This document shows, piece by piece, positions 33,901 to 41,838 of a stretch of DNA of 64,000 bases. Numbering within the stretch: the stretch's first letter is position 1; every line of letters starts with the position of its first letter. Origin of the DNA: Molanna angustata (taxonomy: Eukaryota > Arthropoda > Insecta > Trichoptera > Molannidae); contig OY754986.1 of assembly GCA_963576475.1 (NCBI GenBank), positions 10,205,321-10,269,320 of the forward strand, given 5' to 3'. Below the pieces are notes generated by a model, which was not told the origin of the DNA, searched no databases, and saw only the letters and a list, made by a program, of their open reading frames with translations. The position numbers and the translations under genes are program-made.

Positions 33901-34946
33901 AACACATCTTTAGTACATAATGTCTTTTTCAGTTTTTGACAGATATTATGTGTCATGCTTATTGTTACACAATGTTGTACATGACAGTAGGATACAAAGT
34001 TTTCTTCCTCAGTAGGATACAAAATTTTCTTCCTCAGTAGGATACAAAATTTAGTATACTTTGTATCCTACTGAGGAAGGGAACTTTGTTCTCGTAACAT
34101 GTAGAGGAATTTTTATTCAATTGAATAAAAATTATGTATGTAGTGGTGTACACAAAATTGTATTTTATTTAATTTTATTAATTGTAAAATGATACCACAA
34201 AGTAAAAAATATCGTTTATCGATGATGTGAAAGATCTAATTAATAAATATTCTTCTTTTCTTTTGTCTTGTGCTACTTTAGGTATGGTCGGCTCTCTTAA
34301 TCTTTCGGCGCCAGGATGATCAGTTCTGTATTGTCGGGTCTAGAAATTAGGCTTAACTCATGAGCTTACTTGTACTACCCCACCCCGTGGATAGTGAACG
34401 TCCTTTTCCTTTCCTGTTTTCTGGGAGTGCTAGAGCAAAGCAGCACCACATGCCTTTACCTTTTCACTACATGTTCATACCATCTGATTTGACACTGATT
34501 TTTTTTCTGATATGGTGGCTACTCCAAAGCTTCCTCTTATTAGCTCATTAGGAATTTTATCAAGTTTGTCACCCCGCCTGTCCATTTCAACATTTTTGAT
34601 TCAAGCTAATTCTTTATATAATTCAAGATCTTGGATAATTATAATTAATGAATATTTCTACTATTGAAACAAGACGAACTTTTAGTAATATCCGGATAAA
34701 TTGAATTATCTAAGTTTTGCTGTATTGACATCTTACCTGACTGTTGGGGAAGGTGGCGAAGGCCGACTGCACCCTGAGGACGGCCTGGTCTATGGAAGAC
34801 TGCGGCAGCGGCCTGCCGCGTGGGAAGTGGAACCTGGGTACGGGAGCGCGGCGTGCCCCGGGGGGCAGAGCCGCCAGAGGGGGCCTGCTGGGCCGGGCGC
34901 CGCTTGTAGAGGGCGGGGCGCTCGAACACCGACCAGCGCCATAAGT
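12202..34946 (-). CDS. PP2A regulatory subunit B'' (PPP2R3A/B-like), 5'-partial, 10 exons
   Basis: This is a targeting and activity subunit of the PP2A holoenzyme that binds calcium through EF-hands; known B'' members act in cell-cycle and signalling control. Exons, in transcription order: 34946-34737, 32951-32815, 32186-32009, 29397-29255, 28587-28487, 25914-25743, 25107-24981, 23420-23247, 21200-21118, 12916-12202. All junctions have AG acceptors and GT donors, and the phases agree, giving 2,040 nt (679 codons plus stop). In the visible protein, [10 protein letters not shown] is near residue 40, EF-hand loop 1 ([12 protein letters not shown]) is at 238-249 and EF-hand loop 2 ([12 protein letters not shown]) is at 317-328. 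[14 protein letters not shown] is in exon 8 and [17 protein letters not shown] in exon 9. Residues 442-679 form a non-conserved tail. Exons encoding the N-terminus lie upstream and were not found. The family is recognised from memory of vertebrate and fly B'' sequences. Confidence 0.93.
13513..13740 (+). pseudogene. Harbinger nuclease N-terminal fragment
   Basis: 75 codons from the ATG at 13513. The segment [18 protein letters not shown] followed by [15 protein letters not shown] matches the N-terminal pattern of Harbinger nucleases (RR.WVR.WL.RR...G....L..EL...D...F.NF.RM). The frame then stops where the internal deletion joins it to the antisense gene, so the DDE catalytic core is absent. 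Confidence 0.65.
13717..13773 (-). pseudogene. Harbinger accessory (MADF/Myb-like) protein N-terminal fragment
   Basis: From an ATG at 13773 on the minus strand the reading is [19 protein letters not shown], then a stop. This looks like the first helix of a MADF/Myb-like DNA-binding protein (W..E...LI.....), the usual second gene of animal Harbinger elements. It converges on the nuclease fragment, and the two overlap by a few codons at the deletion join. Confidence 0.5.
14055..18482. other. Intronic AT-rich DNA (last PP2A B'' intron)
   Basis: No exon is expected or seen here. Recognised pieces are a minus-strand copy of the CTGGTTACCCCAC block (14,236-14,300) and a SINE A copy at 16,846-17,020. 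The rest shows homopolymers and short degenerate repeats only. Confidence 0.5.
16846..17020 (-). repeat. SINE family A, copy 2 (decayed)
   Basis: Body CACTTCCTTGTACCCTGTGC followed by AAGAGGC, and the head region CCCAGGAGTCAGCACAGAAG with CGACTTACCA, match the copy at 22,975-23,178. Internal deletions are evident. Read on the minus strand. Confidence 0.6.
18483..18655 (+). repeat. Dispersed repeat R1, copy 1
   Basis: Shares GCGCAAGCG.ATAAA.TGATC, AACCAGCCGATGACAGG and GTAGGTGCCTTGAGTTCCTG with 40,236-40,395 (plus) and 39,740-39,925 (minus). The class is unknown; no inverted ends or tRNA head were recognised. Confidence 0.75.
18965..19057 (-). repeat. SINE family A, copy 3 (tail half only)
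   Basis: An (AAT)n-like tail, then CACTTTCTTGTACCCTGCAC and AAGTGGCGA, ending in AACTAACCAGTGTTT. The tRNA-like head is missing. Confidence 0.6.
19530..20030. repeat. Degenerate ~49-bp tandem repeat (ATTCGATAGAATGTCTATCA)
   Basis: Units of about 49 bp carry ATTCGATAGAATGTCTATCA and CTCGATACAACTTGA. They are clear three times at 19,540-19,680, then increasingly scrambled to about 20,030. Each unit contains short inverted GAT(A)TC-like pairs. Confidence 0.65.
20512..20741 (-). repeat. SINE family B, copy 1
   Basis: On the minus strand a tRNA-like head (TTCTTCGTGACTTAGATGG, B-box GGGTTCAATTCCCG) precedes a body with GTGTCTCC-like, GATCTGGACCTGTGAGACG and GCAACTTGTGGGTGCATGTT segments. A block around CACATATTAATTTAACATG is locally duplicated. 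Relatives lie at 29,515-29,720 and 48,150-48,362. Confidence 0.8.
21118..21200 (-). CDS. PP2A B'' exon
   Basis: 83 nt. Encodes [19 protein letters not shown] and GGSDAQDQ, the end of the conserved core. Of two possible donors, the inner GTGAGTAT keeps frame with the last exon (GT plus C makes Val), which decides the boundary. Confidence 0.92.
21372..21490 (+). repeat. Short dispersed repeat ending CTGGTTACCCCACA
   Basis: TAGTGCCTTTTTAG, then CCTTTTACAAGGTTATGCAC and CTGGTTACCCCACA. The same order occurs inverted at 14,236-14,300 and partly at 9,585-9,635. Confidence 0.6.
21733..21896. repeat. Hairpin-forming inverted repeat
   Basis: The central perfect arms AAAATATTGACCACTGA and their complement flank a 6-nt loop (AACGCG). 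Similarity continues outward (TTTTTAACTTTT) to ACTTATATAAAATTACTT at both outer ends. It looks like a small foldback element. Confidence 0.75.
22000..22135. repeat. Hairpin-forming inverted repeat
   Basis: Left arm ATTGTGTCATTTAGCACAAG followed by AAAAGATAACTCAA. The right arm is its near complement (TTGAGTTATCATCTTTTC, TTGTGCTACAATGACATAA). Outer CTAGACA/TGTCTAG also pair. Confidence 0.75.
22262..22690 (-). pseudogene. LINE 3'-end remnant, family D
   Basis: Minus-strand reading gives [38 protein letters not shown] and SVFP, the C-terminal pattern of several arthropod Jockey/CR1-like LINE ORFs. It then continues with stops and frameshifts into [18 protein letters not shown] second copy of the tail is at 33,140-33,345. 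Confidence 0.65.
22975..23178 (-). repeat. SINE family A, best copy
   Basis: On the minus strand this has an A-box-like TTGGTAAGCCG, a B-box GGGTTCGATTCCCAGC, a body ending GCGCTGGGTGCAAGGAAG and an (ATT)n tail at 22,978-22,992. This is a tRNA-derived SINE layout. It stands about 70 bp past the donor of the PP2A B'' exon 23,247-23,420, inside the intron. Confidence 0.85.
23247..23420 (-). CDS. PP2A B'' exon
   Basis: 58 codons, phase 0 at both ends. Encodes [40 protein letters not shown] and a short acidic end. The ATG at its first codon is internal to the protein, not a start. Donor GTAATACA. Confidence 0.94.
23560..24055 (+). pseudogene. CR1/L2-like LINE 3' end
   Basis: Open frame to 23,831 with [40 protein letters not shown] and [12 protein letters not shown]. 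This is the standard C-terminus of CR1/L2/Rex1-group LINEs. The 3' UTR ends with GTAAAGCGCCCTTGAGGTGA...GGCGCTATATAAAT and a short (TA)n tail, also typical of that group. The element is 5'-truncated and lies in a PP2A B'' intron. Confidence 0.8.
24185..24876. mobile_element. MITE family 2, long copy (ATAAAGGCTAGCGTC ends)
   Basis: Inverted ends ATAAAGGCTAGCGTC(C/A)AT with further matching subterminal GCGCAGCAG / CATCAGACGGATTTTA-like segments. A 133-bp relative is at 61,757-61,889. Inside, around 24,425-24,500, it carries AAATTTCATCC.AAATC....CAGCCGTTTTTGC.....GAGTAACAAACATCC, a string common in lepidopteran Helitron-type repeats, so another repeat may be nested in it. Confidence 0.75.
24981..25107 (-). 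CDS. PP2A B'' exon with EF-hand 2
   Basis: 127 nt, ends in phase 0. Contains the canonical EF loop [12 protein letters not shown] followed by [13 protein letters not shown] and FQDCLCQ. All calcium-coordinating positions (D1, D3, D5, S9, E12) are intact. Donor GTACTGCC. Confidence 0.95.
25743..25914 (-). CDS. PP2A B'' exon
   Basis: 172 nt. Encodes [17 protein letters not shown], a charged stretch ([13 protein letters not shown]) and [18 protein letters not shown]. The WFLLAEEDK segment is diagnostic for the family. Donor GTAAGTTG. Confidence 0.93.
26440..26690 (-). pseudogene. Possible decayed LINE tail
   Basis: The minus-strand translation has charged RTE-tail-like pieces ([18 protein letters not shown]) but no clean motif. 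It directly precedes clear LINE debris on the plus strand. Assignment is tentative. Confidence 0.3.
26700..26975 (+). pseudogene. LINE RT C-terminal fragment
   Basis: An open stretch with [38 protein letters not shown] and TEMRKMC matches the post-RT region of RTE-type LINEs (K..IYK....P...YG.E....T......L...E...LR...G....DR.RN). It is cut off abruptly at about 26,975, where another fragment starts. Confidence 0.7.
26975..27360 (+). pseudogene. LINE 3'-end remnant related to the 8.5-kb copy
   Basis: Broken reading gives [40 protein letters not shown] and [20 protein letters not shown]. The order matches the copy at 8,497-8,880 but with stops and frameshifts, so it is older. Confidence 0.7.
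27361..28440. other. Intronic DNA with possible LINE 3' UTR
   Basis: No exon recognised. At about 28,020-28,412 a stretch ending in GGCTTATGCTGTATATTGTAC followed by (AAATA)n looks like the 3' UTR and tail of a CR1/L2-like LINE. A similar ending occurs near 39,370-39,425. Confidence 0.4.
28487..28587 (-). CDS. PP2A B'' exon with EF-hand 1
   Basis: 101 nt. Encodes [19 protein letters not shown] and the rest of EF loop 1. The loop [12 protein letters not shown] keeps acidic residues at positions 1, 3, 5, 9 and 12, so calcium binding is plausible. Donor GTTAGTCA. Confidence 0.94.
29255..29397 (-). CDS. PP2A B'' exon
   Basis: 143 nt. Encodes [27 protein letters not shown] and [24 protein letters not shown] is a hallmark of B'' subunits (a degenerate EF-like segment). 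Donor GTAGGTAC. Confidence 0.94.
29515..29720 (-). repeat. SINE family B, copy 2
   Basis: The minus strand starts GGCCTTCGTGGCTCAGTTGG with B-box GGGTTCGATTCCCGG, then GTGTTTTCAGTCTGGATCTG and GCAACTTGTTATTGGGTGCG. The best-kept tRNA-like head of this family. It lies about 120 bp before (minus sense) the PP2A B'' exon 29,255-29,397. Confidence 0.85.
30089..30770. repeat. 48-bp minisatellite, 14 near-identical copies
   Basis: The unit is 48 bp (contains ATACCTAGTATAATGGAG and TACCATCAGTATTGAC). Fourteen copies are almost perfect; the eleventh has TAGTTTAATGG instead of TAGTATAATGG. Because 48 is a multiple of 3 and the unit lacks stops in some frames, both strands carry long open frames (repeated [16 protein letters not shown] on plus, a hydrophobic 16-mer on minus). 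These are unlikely to be genes: there is no start context, and the array lies in a PP2A B'' intron. Confidence 0.95.
30780..31420 (-). pseudogene. LINE 3'-end remnant related to the 8.5-kb copy
   Basis: Minus-strand reading, in broken frames: [71 protein letters not shown] and [16 protein letters not shown]. It ends exactly next to the 48-bp array at about 30,775. Same family as 8,497-8,880 but older. Confidence 0.75.
31571..31901. mobile_element. Foldback MITE family 1, short form
   Basis: Ends CCATAGATTTTTATTATAAT and its complement (ATTATAATAAAAATATATG) about 330 bp apart. The body matches the left half of the 10,696-11,398 element. Confidence 0.8.
32009..32186 (-). CDS. PP2A B'' exon
   Basis: 178 nt. 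Encodes [32 protein letters not shown] and [11 protein letters not shown], a very conserved B'' block. Ends in phase 0 before GTAAGACA. Confidence 0.93.
32815..32951 (-). CDS. PP2A B'' exon
   Basis: 137 nt, phase 0 start, two nt carried over. Encodes [24 protein letters not shown] and HKFIDFWR, the helical part of the B'' core before the first EF-hand region. Acceptor TTAATCAG, donor GTAAGTTT. Confidence 0.9.
33140..33345 (+). pseudogene. LINE 3'-end remnant, family D
   Basis: Broken reading [20 protein letters not shown], then [13 protein letters not shown], then ..LLLSSM*P, parallels the minus-strand copy at 22,262-22,690 from the WNDLP motif to the 3' UTR. Confidence 0.6.
33745..34200. 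mobile_element. Long inverted-repeat element (TTGTGTACACCACTACA arms)
   Basis: Arms of about 100 bp: TTGTGTACACCACTACA, then TTATTCAA.TGAATAAAAATT and CCTCTACATGTTACGAGAAC, are repeated in inverse at 34,065-34,165. The outer AT-rich flanks are also inverted. The interior has a triple CCTCAGTAGGATACAAA repeat. AAAGATCTAATTAAT stands just outside on both sides (33,737 and 34,229) and may be an insertion-site duplication. Confidence 0.75.
34737..34946 (-). CDS. PP2A B'' exon (first one visible)
   Basis: 70 codons, phase 0 at both ends, acceptor TTTCTTTCCAG and donor CAG|GTAAGATG. The first half is Pro/Ala/Arg-rich and strikingly GC-rich against its AT-rich surroundings. The second half has [12 protein letters not shown], the conserved entry to the B'' core. 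It depends on an upstream exon that I could not identify. Confidence 0.85.
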
Positions 34947-35124
34947 CTGGAAAGAAAAAAATAAATGACAAAAATGAAAAGTTTGTAATGTAAACTGGTT
35001 CGAGAAAAATTGGTGTAATAATAGTGTTCTTTTAAAACAAAGCAATAGCGAGACGAAAATAAGATTTCAAATTTTTATTACTTTGTATCATAATACCTTT
35101 TATATTTTTTATTACTTTTAATTA

Positions 35125-36450
35125 TTCACGAAATTACTTTTGATTACACGGTTACTTATTCACGAAATCTCGTATCTTTTCTGATGTTGATTAGGTACTC
35201 ATTCACGAAATATCATATCTTTTCTAAGTTTGATAACTCATTCACGAAATCTCATAATCTTTTCTGATGTTGATTACTCATTCACTAAAATCTCGTATCT
35301 TTTCTGATGTTGATTACTCATTCACTAAATCTCGTATCTTTTCTGATGTTGATTACTCATTCACTAAAATCTCGTATCTATTCTGATGTTGATTACTCAT
35401 TCACTAAAATCTCGTATCTTTTCTGATGTTGATTACTCATTCACTAAATCTCGTATCTTTTCTGATGTTGATTACTCATTCACTAAAATCTCGTATCTAT
35501 TCTGATGTTGATTACTCATTCACTAAAATCTCGTATCTATTCTGATGTTGATTACTCATTCACTAAAATCTCGTATCTTTTCTGATGTTGATTACTCATT
35601 CACTAAATCTCGTATCTTTTCTGATGTTGATTACTCATTCACTAAAATCTCGTATCTATTCTGATGTTGATTACTCATTCACTAAAATCTCGTATCTATT
35701 CTGATGTTGATTACTCATTCACTAAAATCTCGTATCTTTTCTGATGTTGATTACTCATTCACTAAATCTCGTATCTTTTCTGATGTTGATTACTCATTCA
35801 CTAAAATCTCGTATCTATTCTGATGTTGATTACTCATTCACTAAAATCTCGTATCTTTTCTGATGTTGATTACTCATTCACTAAATCTCGTATCTTTTCT
35901 GATGTTGATTACTCATTCACTAAAATCTCGTATCTATTCTGATGTTGATTACTCATTCACTAAAATCTCGTATCTTTTCTGATGTTGATTACTCATTCAC
36001 TAAATCTCGTATCTTTTCTGATGTTGATTACTCATTCACTAAAATCTCATATCTTTTTTGATGTTGATTACTCATTCACTAAATCTCGTATCTTTTCTAA
36101 GGTTAATTACTCATTTCCGAAATCTCGTATCTTTTTTAAGGTTGATTACTCATTCACGAAATCTCGTATCTTTTATAAAGTTGATTACTTATTCCTTAAA
36201 TCTTGTATCTTTTCTAAGGTTGATTACTCATTCACTAAATCTCATATCTTTTCTGATGTTGATTACTCATTCACAAAATCTCGTATCTTTTCTAAGGTTG
36301 ACTACTTATTCTTGAAATCTCAGATCTTTTCTAAGGTTGACTACTTATTCTTGAAATCTCAGATCTTTTCTAAGGTTGACTACTTATTCTTGAAATCTCA
36401 GATCTTTTCTAAGGTTGATTAATCATTCACGAAATCTCATATCTTTTCTA
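35125..36450. repeat. 39/40-bp minisatellite with higher-order structure
   Basis: About 33 units of 39-40 bp containing GATGTTGATTACTCATTCAC, TAAAATCTCGTATC and TTTTC. Units with AAAA/TATTC, AAAA/TTTTC and AAA/TTTTC endings recur in fixed order, giving blocks of three to four units across 35,280-36,050. Both edges are more diverged (CACGAA, AAGGTTGA variants). Open frames crossing it are products of the 39-bp period. It lies just upstream, in gene sense, of the first visible PP2A B'' exon. Confidence 0.95.
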
Positions 36451-37380
36451 AATGTTCCCAGTACTCTTAAGAGTCAGTTAAATTCACAGAACATACATTG
36501 TTTCTTGATATCAGCTACTATGAATTAGTGGAGAGCTAATAATTTAATAATTTTTATGCCTATTTTTCTGCATCAATTTATTAGCAGGTAACATACAAAG
36601 AGTGCACACTATGAGTTTCGTCGTGATGCTTTTGTATATAAATATGTTATATGAGGTAGTTACTATGAAATTTCGTGTCCTCCGTACAACCCAAACTATA
36701 AGTACCTACCCAAGCACATTATTTTATCCTTCCAGCAAGCGACTAACGAAAGACTATGTATGCACATCTATTACCGCTATATGTTTTATTCTAATTGCCT
36801 TAGCGGCAATTTGCACCGACCGCGAAACACACGACAATAGGAATCCCAAGAAATTACCACAATTAAGCACCGCCGACACACAAATTACACACTACGAGAC
36901 ATAGCCCAACAAATTGCCTAAAATTATCGTCTTGAGGTTTTTATTTGTTCAGACCAATAATGGCCGACGGAAACATAATTGCTCACAATTTAAGACTCAA
37001 TTGAAAGGAAAACAATTAATTGTAATTTATTGAAGAATCAAGTGGATAATGATTGGTTTATGTGTCATCAGAAAATTTACAGAATTAGGGGAAAAAATCA
37101 GCGTGTCAAATAAAAATAGAGAACGAATAACTCAAGATAGTCAGACAAATGAATTTCTTTGGAATGCAGAGCCTGGTGCAGGAGGAAAGAGTTGACTGAT
37201 CTATCCTGGTGCATGAGGAAAGAGTTGACTAATCTATTTGTGTTACACAAAATTGCAAACTTAATGTTCCAACAATAATATATATAACAGGCTAAATTTT
37301 AATGTAAAGCCTTAAATAACAATAAAAGGGAACTGTTTAACTTAAAAATTAGAAACTTGAATGTGGGCCAGTAGTCTCAC
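36451..37380. other. DNA without recognised features
   Basis: A 100-codon open frame at 36,602-36,904 has no recognisable motif or splice context. I see no exon of the PP2A B'' gene here. Confidence 0.4.
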
Positions 37381-37475
37381 TCGTATGCAAGTGACATTTG
37401 GACATGGCAGAAGACGCATGATGGCGGAATAAATGCATTTGAAATGAGGTCAAGAAATTCCCCGCTATCGCAAGA
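37380..37475 (+). pseudogene. LINE family C scrap
   Basis: Reads about YASDIWTWQKTHDGGINAFE then MRS, nearly the same as YASETWTWQKTHESRINAVE in the larger copy at 62,150-62,815. Confidence 0.6.
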
Positions 37476-37479
37476 CACA

Positions 37480-38310
37480 TTTTCATCGATCAATACACCA
37501 TCTCTCTCTCAGCTTCGTTTTCTCCTGAGGGTTGTGATTCCCAACAAATGTAACCCATGCATAATTCCTCCAGGCTTCTCCGTCTTCCAGCAGGGTGTAT
37601 CGCATCGTTAATAGTTGGCAGCTTCCTTGACCTGGTCGATCCATCTCATCGGTGATGTCCAATATGGTCCTCTTCCAGGAACGCTCCCCAGCATTACCGT
37701 CCTCTCGATGCTTTCGATTTCACTAACTCGAAACATGGCCAATAAAATGGAGTATCCTTTGGATATTAGAGATTCTAGAGGCTATTTGCAGTTTCATATG
37801 CCACTTCATTGGGAACGTTATAGGACTTGTCCTGTTAAGTCCTGTTCATTCCCAGAGCAGCTGCTCGTCGGACAACACAGGACTACTATCAATCACATTT
37901 CATACCCGCCAATTCGAACTTTGATCAAGTACCAACAAGCCGCTGACGGGGGAGGGGCTTCCCCCCAACCCTTGGTACTCGTGATGGTTTTTACCTAATT
38001 TCCACGCTTTGCACCCAAAAAGGGCTTTTCCCCTTTGTATCCAAATGATACAAAGCGTGGATAATCTGTTATTGACGTGAAGCTCTTGCAGTACGAACAC
38101 ATTTGTCCTTCCCTCCGTCAATGATTATGCGGAGCATCCTTCTCCAACACCACATATCTAACGCGTCTAATTAATTTCCTTTGATCTACTAACTTGACTA
38201 TCCAACCCTCTACTTCGTAGAGGAAAGGGCCTATGGCAGCTTTGAATAATCTCACTTTCATCGCTTTGGATACTCCACGATTCTGTGACCCTTTGATTAA
38301 GCTGATCATT
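37480..38310 (-). pseudogene. RTE-like LINE C-terminal remnant
   Basis: The minus strand gives KGSQNRGVSKAMKVRLFKAA at 38,115-38,305 (post-RT region). Further downstream come WKRTILDITDEMDRPGQGSC and LEDGEAWRNYAWVTF (C-terminal tail) at 37,490-37,680. The intervening reading is broken. Confidence 0.55.
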
Positions 38311-38859
38311 GCTGATTTAAGCCATTCCCATTCCCCGAATCATTTCGACCTATATAGGTAATTTAAAACGGAACACCTAAACAAGATCTATTCAGTGTCG
38401 ATGGTATGTATTTAAAGATGATAAATTTGTAATTTTCATAAAATGACTTCTGAATTTTACTGAATTAGGTATGTCGAAATAATTAAGTGGATAATGAATG
38501 ATCAATTGAGGTGTGATTAACGAAACGATCTTGTGGTTGTACTGTACATGACTGGTATAGACTTTTTGCTAACGATGATATATTATCGGAAAGGCCATGA
38601 AATGTATGTGAGAAGTGAGGACTCGAAACCACCAACACGATCGAGTAATTATTACCAATAAAAAAAGAGATAATGGAATGAATACCGCAATTGAAAATTT
38701 ACACTTTATCTATAATCATTTATTTGAAACACCCAAGGCAACGGTAAAAGCAAACGACAAAGCAAATCATTAACAATCGGTAAAAAATATAGAACTTAAT
38801 GTAAAGAAAGTGTTATATTTCGAATAATTAAACTCGTCATTTCAAAATACTAAGATTGA

Positions 38860-39570
38860 ACTGAAGTGTGAATTAAAATACAGAGTATTAAGGAGTACAA
38901 ATTTAAATACACAGAGTAATAAGAAGTGCGGATTTTTATCCTGGTTGTTGATGTTCTAAGTGAATGGAGTATGTAAAAAAAAGAAAAGAAAATAATTCAT
39001 ATGATCGCAGAGTAGCCATGTAGCAATTCAAAACTAGTACTGCCTCAGAACAGACTATATCTAGCGAGGCAGTAAAATTTCCAATGTGTGGAAAATTAAT
39101 AATAATTGTAAAATTGTAATATAGCGAAATGTATATTTAAAAAATATACATTTAAAAATATATCATACTTAAAAATTCATCCTCATAATCAAATTTAACA
39201 CTTAATTATACTGACACATTTATATATGCAATTTCACACATCATTCACACAATATCTCACCATAATATGTAACCATTCCTAATACATATATCTTAATATA
39301 CTACAATAACTTCAGCGACAACTTGTAATTGGCTTTATTATTAATCAAATAATCTTTATGTTTCATAATTTATTATATGCTGTATGTTGTCCTTTAAATA
39401 AAATAAAAAAAAAATAAAAAAATAATGCTAATTAAAATATATGGAACAATACGGAGTGCGAATTAAAAAAACAGTAATATGGAGTGCGGATTTAAACACA
39501 GATACGGTGTGCGGATTCGATCACACAGAAAAACACGGAATGCGGATTTAAATACAGCGTAATAAGGAAT
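38860..39570. repeat. Degenerate ~30-bp tandem repeat interrupted by an insertion
   Basis: Units like TAAGGAGTGCGGATTTAAATA recur at 38,870-38,945 and 39,450-39,570. Between them is unrelated DNA with a hairpin (ACTGCCTC...GAGGCAGT, 39,041-39,075) that ends in an A-rich run at 39,395-39,425. This looks like a retroposed insertion that split the array. Confidence 0.55.
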
Positions 39571-39739
39571 ATGAATTTATAAATTGATCAATGTAATATG
39601 GAAAGCTATTCGCGATTTAAATATTTCAGCGTTTGACGGACCCCTAAGATTTTTTGAATGAATAAAAATCAATTTCGAATATTTTTTTAATTGCATATAC
39701 GCAAACATTGGATTTTTTTCCCTGTCGGGAGTCAAATGA

Positions 39740-39925
39740 TGTTTTTACTGACAAACTTTTTACATCTTAATAGAGATGAAGTTGGGATAATATAGAAGAA
39801 CCAGGAACTTAAGGCACCTACGGCTTTACGACCTGTCATCGGCTGGTTTACGTGACCACTTTATGCGCTTGCGCAACGTTCACCAATTATGCCTTCTTAT
39901 TGAGTTCCCATATAAATGTAATTTT
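39740..39925 (-). repeat. Dispersed repeat R1, copy 2
   Basis: Inverted relative to copies at 18,483-18,655 and 40,236-40,395. Shares AACCAGCCGATGACAGG and GCGCAAGCGCATAAAGTG (read on minus). Confidence 0.75.
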
Positions 39926-40235
39926 TGAAAGTTCTATATATTTGAATAATGCGTAACAATTCACCTGAAAATAAGAAATTAACCTATTGCCATCTATGAA
40001 GTAACGAAGAAAAGTTTTTTTTGTAACGCCATCTATTGAGAAATTAGTTTATTAGTAAACAATGAAAGCAACAGTCCTAATAAATGAGATGACGGTATTT
40101 CGCACAGATTCACCCCTGAACTGCTCCAGAAATATTATTTCATTTTTGGTTTGTTTACCTACTTGTACCAATGTGTATGTGTCAAATTTTTTTTTAATTG
40201 CATATACCTAAGCAAGCATTGGATTTTTCCCCCTG

Positions 40236-40395
40236 TCATAATGGTGAACGTTACGCAAGCGCATAAAATGATCACGTAAACCAGCCGATGACAGGCCGAA
40301 AGCCCTGTAGGTGCCTTGAGTTCCTGATTCGTCTATATTTTCCCAACTTCATCTCTATTGAGATGTTAAAAAGTTTGTTAATAAAAAAAAATTAA
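40236..40395 (+). repeat. Dispersed repeat R1, copy 3
   Basis: Faces copy 2 as an inverted pair 310 bp away. Each is preceded by the same direct block (TTTTTAATTGCATATAC...GCATTGGATTTTTCC, 39,690 and 40,190), so a local duplication plus inversion is likely. Confidence 0.75.
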
Positions 40396-40864
40396 TAGTT
40401 TTTTTATGTATATATTTCAAAATTGTGTTTTGATTATTTGTCTGTTTATTTAAAGAAGTTACAATACAAAAATAATAGATATTTATCAAGGACATACTGT
40501 TCAGTTTTTCGAAAATAAGATTATTCTTGCCGAATCCAAGCTGTTAACTCTACGAAACATATGGGGGCTTTCTGACTTTTCACAATATTGAAACCTCATT
40601 CCGAAAATTTCCTTTAACTTCTCCATCATATAGACACACACTCTATACTGAGTATAATCTAATCTATAAAATGACTTCCAAAACTTGTAAAACTTTCCAC
40701 CAAGGTTACTTGTAACGTAATTTGAAACCCCATGTCTTTGGGTAGTCGATTTACATAACTTTCGGATATAAGTGTTGGTGAAGTTCAAATACGTTTTTTG
40801 TTCAATGACAGACTATAACATACCTACATAGGTGTCGCAGCTCTACGAATTTCGACATTATTAC

Positions 40865-41010
40865 TTTTTAAGTTAACATACCATACCATCACAGCGATTC
40901 CCTATTTGGGGAAGGCAGAAAGAGCCGAATGTCAAGACTCTTTAAACTTGACATGTTCAATGTCCATCCATGAACTCGGCCTAGCGACAAACAAATACAC
41001 TTGTCGTCGC
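40865..41010 (-). repeat. LINE family C 3' terminus
   Basis: Minus-strand end CTGCCTTCCCCAAATAGGGA followed by GATGGTATGGTATG matches the end of the copy at 62,150-62,815 (CTGCCTACCCCAAATAGGGA, TGATGGTATGGTATGG). The similarity covers only the last part. Confidence 0.6.
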
Positions 41011-41089
41011 TAGGCGCGCGCTCGAAAGAAGTTTCTAGAAGTGGTCTGCCACAGTCCCATACTCGATTTTCTGACACATTCCTTAAAAT

Positions 41090-41470
41090 TCCGTCATATT
41101 TAATCAATTTCGTCACTTTCCATCATTTCCGTATTAACATTCAATCGATTCCGCCACTTTCTATCAAATCCGTGAAATATTTCTGATTCCGTCATTTTCA
41201 ATCGATTCCTTCACTTTTTAATTTCACGACTGCCTATAAAATTCGTCTTTATCAATCGATTCCTTCACTTACCAATTTGACTACTTCCTATCGAAATATT
41301 CAAATACTGTGTTTTTAATCGATTCCTTCGCTTATCAATTTCACTACTTCCTATCGAATTCGTCGCATTCTTCAAATACTGTGTTTTTAATCGATTCCTT
41401 CGCTTATCAATTTCACTACTTCCTAACAAATTCTTCACATTCTTTAAATATCGGTGTCAATCGATTTCGG
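41090..41470. repeat. Degenerate tandem repeat (AATCGATTCCTTCACTT)
   Basis: The core AATCGATTCC(T/G)(T/C)CACTT recurs about every 25-75 bp. A 73-bp unit (TTCAAATACTGTGTTTTTAA plus downstream sequence) is present twice in a row at 41,299-41,444. Confidence 0.65.
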
Positions 41471-41531
41471 CTCTTCCTATCTATTCAGTTGCTTCCTCTC
41501 GTGATTGCTGTTATTTTCTATTAACGCAAAA

Positions 41532-41838
<307 letters not shown>

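Noticed and set aside
35982..36422. Repetitive 146-codon frame (FSKVDYSFTKSRI-like)
   Set aside because: Comes from the 39-bp period of the minisatellite; breaks wherever 40-bp units occur.
35125..36450. CRISPR-like array of ~40-bp repeats
   Set aside because: Units are directly adjacent with no unique spacers, and the window is clearly animal DNA.
36602..36904. 100-codon frame with hydrophobic start as a possible small gene
   Set aside because: No family similarity, no promoter or splice evidence, and surrounded by repeats.
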